DNA of 64,000 nucleotides from assembly GCF_000315055.1 (NCBI RefSeq), contig NZ_BAER01000035.1, positions 1 through 64,000 of the forward strand, in the 5' to 3' direction. A model generated the notes under the pieces. The model was not told the DNA's origin. It saw nothing but the letters and a program-made list of their open reading frames with translations, and searched no databases. The stretch is from Paraglaciecola polaris LMG 21857 (lineage in GTDB: Bacteria; Pseudomonadota; Gammaproteobacteria; Enterobacterales; Alteromonadaceae). The translations under genes were made by a program, and so were the position numbers. Position 1 is the stretch's first letter, and each line of letters begins with the position of its first letter. This document shows, in pieces, positions 61,268-64,000 of the stretch.

Positions 61268-62458
61268 ATGTGGAAAAAATCCATTATCAGCACCCTATGT
61301 TTCGCGGCATTGACCGCAGGTTGCGCTCCATCCTCCAACTCAGTTTCTGACGCTACCGTCACCCCTATTGCCAACATATCCAAACTGAGCTTAGCCACCG
61401 ATGCCAAAGACCGTTTAAATATTTATCAATCCGTTCCCTTAAGTGCTGATTTATCGTCACTATCAGCCAATCAGAAACAGATGCTCAGCTTACTTATTGA
61501 TGCCAGCGAAATTATGGATCAGCTCTTTTGGCAACAAGCCTACGGAGCAAATAAAGAGCAATTTCTCGCTCGTATAGCGAACGATGAGGTACGTGGTTTT
61601 GCTGATGTTAACTATGGCCCGTGGGATCGTCTTAACGGTGATAAACCCTTTTTAAATGGCGTTGCAGAAAAGCCGTTAGGGGCGCAGTTTTACCCAGACG
61701 ACATGAGTAAGGCTGAATTTGAAAAAGCGCAATTTGCCGATAAAACCAGTTTATATTCCATGGTGGTACGTGACGAAAACGGCACCTTAAAAGCCATACC
61801 TTATGCACAATATTTTGCGGATCCACTGCAAGAAACAGCCAAGCTTTTAGATGATGCAGCTGAGCTAGCTGACGATCCTGCTTTTGCTAACTACCTACGT
61901 CTGCGTGCCAAAGCCTTGCTGAGTAACGATTATCAGCCATCTGACTTCGCTTGGATGGACATGAAGAGTAATCCCATCGAGTTAGTCATAGGCCCGATAG
62001 AGACGTATGAAGATCAATTATTTGGTTATCGCGCAGCATTTGAAGCTTATGTGTTGTTAAAAGATCTCAGTTGGAGTGAGCGCCTGAGTAAATACGCGGC
62101 CTATTTACCTGAGTTACAAACTAATTTGCCTGTGGCAGCCGCTTATAAAAAAGAAATGCCGGGCGCAAATGCGGACCTAAATGCATATGATGTCATTTAT
62201 TATGCGGGACATTCTAATGCCGGTAGCAAAACTATCGCCATCAACCTGCCCAATGATGAGCAAGTGCAATTGGAAAAAGGCACCCGACGTTTACAATTAA
62301 AAAATGCTATGCGGGCTAAGTTCGAGAACATTTTGGTGCCTATCGCCGATATGCTTATGGTGCCTGAGCAACGTAATAACATTACGTTTGATGCTTTTTT
62401 TGCGAATACTATGTTCCAAAATGTTCGACTCACCCAACAGTTAGGAAATAACTGTTGA
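61268..62458 (+). pseudogene. Truncated M49-like (dipeptidyl-peptidase III-like) lipoprotein peptidase
   Basis: Of 396 residues, about the first 383 look intact: the lipobox TAGC, LSANQKQMLSLLIDASEIMDQLFW, VNYGPWDRLNG, AFEAYVLLKDLSWSERL and IYYAGHSNAGSKTIAINLPNDE. The family I recall continues after NITFDAFFANTMF with the zinc-binding HEVAHGLG and about 170 more residues, giving roughly 560. Here the text changes after MF to QNVRLTQQLGNNC and stops. The zinc motif and the C-terminal half of the active site are thus missing, so the product should be inactive. The junction coincides with the start of an apparent integrated element. Confidence 0.8.
62435..62457. repeat. 9-bp inverted repeat at the island junction, candidate recombination site
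   Basis: CAACAGTTA (62435-62443) and TAACTGTTG (62449-62457) are perfect inverted arms around GGAAA. The repeat lies between the end of recognisable peptidase sequence (about 62415) and the putative integrase start (62517). Inverted arms of this length with a short spacer are what tyrosine recombinases bind, so it may be part of an attachment site. It could also be a weak hairpin. Confidence 0.45.
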
Positions 62459-62516
62459 CCAGACTAATATCGAGAGTATAGTACAATGCTGAATCTCTTA
62501 ACCGTTTAATGGAAGT

Positions 62517-64000
62517 ATGCCTCGGAAAAATCCTTTTACTGACATAGCTTTAAAACAAAAAGCAACTGATAGTATCGCTAAGACATCTGATTCACCAATC
62601 AGTTCAACATCATCATTAGATGATTTTCCGCCTCTTGACATGTCCAGTTCCAATATTGAATTTCAGTTTACTGACAATAAAGGAGAGCTAGAAACTCTTT
62701 GTCTCGATTTTGAAACTCAAATCCATCCCTTGAAAGTCCCTGTTAAAGAGAAAACTGGAAAAACCTATTTAACATGGTTTCATGAGATGTTTCTTAAATG
62801 TCCTCAAGACGCAATGATTCTCGCAAGAATGTATATTCACCTTCGCCAGATTGAGGGCGCACCCAATCACAAAAAGCGAGCGTTTATCTGGTTAGCTAAT
62901 TACCTTTGCATAAATAACAAAATCCTTATTGATTTTTCTTATAGTGACCTAAATAGTATCACTAAAGAAAAAAGTCATATCGCAAGAACCACCTTAACAA
63001 CCACTGTTAATATCATTAAGAACATCATAAAAATAACCCCTCAAATACCTGAAAAAATTAAACAGCAAATTAGTAATTATGCTCCCCCAAACGCTTTGTT
63101 CAATAACAACGCTCCTCTCAGCGCGAAAGAAAGAATACAAAAATCTAAAATAAATAATGACTACCCCGAATACATAATGTTTCAGATATATGCATACACA
63201 AACGCTTGTTTAATGGAGATAAAAGAAGCGAATGTTAGACTTAAGGCTTTACAAGGTTCATCACATTACCCTGACCTTTTTTCGGAAAAGGGATTAAATC
63301 AGTTTAGAGAGTTCGTCTATAGCAAAGACTATTCTAATTACGAAAAAGCTCTTGATATGGAATTGATCGCCTATGCACGTTGTAATGACGCGTTAAAAGA
63401 AATTTTCTGGGGAAAAATAAATCAAGATGAAATTGAGTTAATTAAAAATAAACTTATAACGTATCGATATAGTGAAGCTTACCAAGTCCTACCCGATCAT
63501 ATTAGAAATAATGCCAATGTAGAATACCTTTTTAAAGGCATTGGAAAAGTAGGTATTGCCGAGAACAGTAAATCACTCATACCCTTGCTACGAGTAATTG
63601 GGAGCGACAAATCTCTCGACATTCAATCAATTATTAATTTGAGAATGCACAAGCCTGTTAGCTGGAGAAAATATAAACTGTATCTTGCCCAAACATATAT
63701 TAACTATGAACTTTTTTACGGAATAAGAAAGGATAAGATGTTTATATTTGCTGCCCACGCCAACTCATTCCATGATGTTTTGTTAGGCCGTAGCGACAAA
63801 TTCGACTTCCTTTTGATTTTATTACTGCTTTGTGAGTCTGGAAGAAATTTAGAGGTAGCAATCAACCTCCCAGCAAGTGTGAAGCTTGGGAAGGACTTAA
63901 CATCAATACTAGAAGTAAAAGCACCATTTGCCTCTGAGCCATCTTGCTGGCTGTCCAGTTTCAAAGTTAGAGGGCACGTAACAGGTCTTGGCGTTCAAGA
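62517..64000 (+). CDS. Large putative tyrosine recombinase/integrase, 3' end outside the window
   Basis: An uninterrupted frame of 494 codons runs from ATG 62517 to the right edge; a TAA at 62499-62501 limits the start. The N-terminal 60 residues are Ser/Thr-rich. A helical region with WFHEMFLKCPQDAMILARMYIHLRQ follows, and then a long all-helical part. Near residue 443 the segment LLLCESGRNLEVAINLP resembles the arginine-I box of tyrosine recombinases (TGLRxSELxxL type). The His-x-x-Arg and Tyr boxes would lie beyond the window. The stretch is visibly richer in A and T and Asn/Lys/Ile codons than the genes to the left. Linkage to a truncated host gene supports the call, but the family is not certain. 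Confidence 0.6.
   Translation, partial: MPRKNPFTDIALKQKATDSIAKTSDSPISSTSSLDDFPPLDMSSSNIEFQFTDNKGELETLCLDFETQIHPLKVPVKEKTGKTYLTWFHEMFLKCPQDAMILARMYIHLRQIEGAPNHKKRAFIWLANYLCINNKILIDFSYSDLNSITKEKSHIARTTLTTTVNIIKNIIKITPQIPEKIKQQISNYAPPNALFNNNAPLSAKERIQKSKINNDYPEYIMFQIYAYTNACLMEIKEANVRLKALQGSSHYPDLFSEKGLNQFREFVYSKDYSNYEKALDMELIAYARCNDALKEIFWGKINQDEIELIKNKLITYRYSEAYQVLPDHIRNNANVEYLFKGIGKVGIAENSKSLIPLLRVIGSDKSLDIQSIINLRMHKPVSWRKYKLYLAQTYINYELFYGIRKDKMFIFAAHANSFHDVLLGRSDKFDFLLILLLLCESGRNLEVAINLPASVKLGKDLTSILEVKAPFASEPSCWLSSFKVRGHVTGLGVQ

Overview
The window looks like chromosome of a marine gammaproteobacterium of the order Alteromonadales, most likely Alteromonadaceae (Paraglaciecola/Glaciecola/Alteromonas type). 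This is inferred from the products: many TonB-dependent receptors, a TtpC-type TonB2 system, a vps-like exopolysaccharide locus, PhoBR and RdgC. No marker gene that would fix the species is present.

Layout. Positions 1-26,970 are a large exopolysaccharide (EPS) locus. A minus-strand operon (about 11,626 down to 403) encodes seven glycosyltransferases, a Wzx-type flippase, a Wzy-like polymerase and a serine-acetyltransferase-like enzyme, and ends at a hairpin terminator. The tail of a pyruvyl-transferase-like gene points into this terminator from the left edge. A UDP-glucuronate-4-epimerase-like gene follows, flanked by two copies of a degenerate repeat. A plus-strand block holds lapG-lapD (c-di-GMP control of adhesin retention), a secreted protein of unknown function, a second ligase/polymerase-like membrane protein and a small membrane protein. 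The minus-strand core export block contains a VpsP-like protein, a PHP-type tyrosine phosphatase, a Wzc-type kinase, a short Wza-like protein and an outer-membrane beta-barrel. It diverges across a long regulatory gap from the priming undecaprenyl-phosphate sugar transferase.

From 26,995 to 30,338 a glycoside hydrolase of family 8 is translationally coupled to a small secreted protein with a PEP-CTERM-like tail. In the hydrolase the catalytic domain appears to be split by two tandem beta-sandwich modules. Next come a decayed ahpF relic (two nonsense codons and a frameshift), a six-gene TonB2-type energy-transduction operon (DUF3450, TtpC/ExbB-like, ExbB, ExbD, TonB, TPR) and, divergently, a TonB-dependent receptor.

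From 39,469 to 49,470 there is a metal-homeostasis region. An FTR1-type iron permease with a cytochrome c motif lies behind a Fur-like box. It is followed by copRS and the divergent copABCD operon with two accessory genes, and a near-perfect CusR/CopR box lies between them. A small secreted lipase ends at a bidirectional terminator. From 50,430 to 57,064 a TonB-dependent receptor and a beta-helix lipoprotein lie beside phoR and phoB. Pho-box-like repeats occur upstream of the lipoprotein and of phoB, which suggests that receptor, lipoprotein and PhoBR form a phosphate-starvation unit.

The right end has a sensor kinase, rdgC, an HDOD protein and a lipoprotein peptidase of the M49-like family that stops just before its zinc motif. 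A long open frame, probably a large tyrosine recombinase, follows at once and runs off the window. This looks like the left edge of an integrated island, with a 9-bp inverted repeat at the junction.
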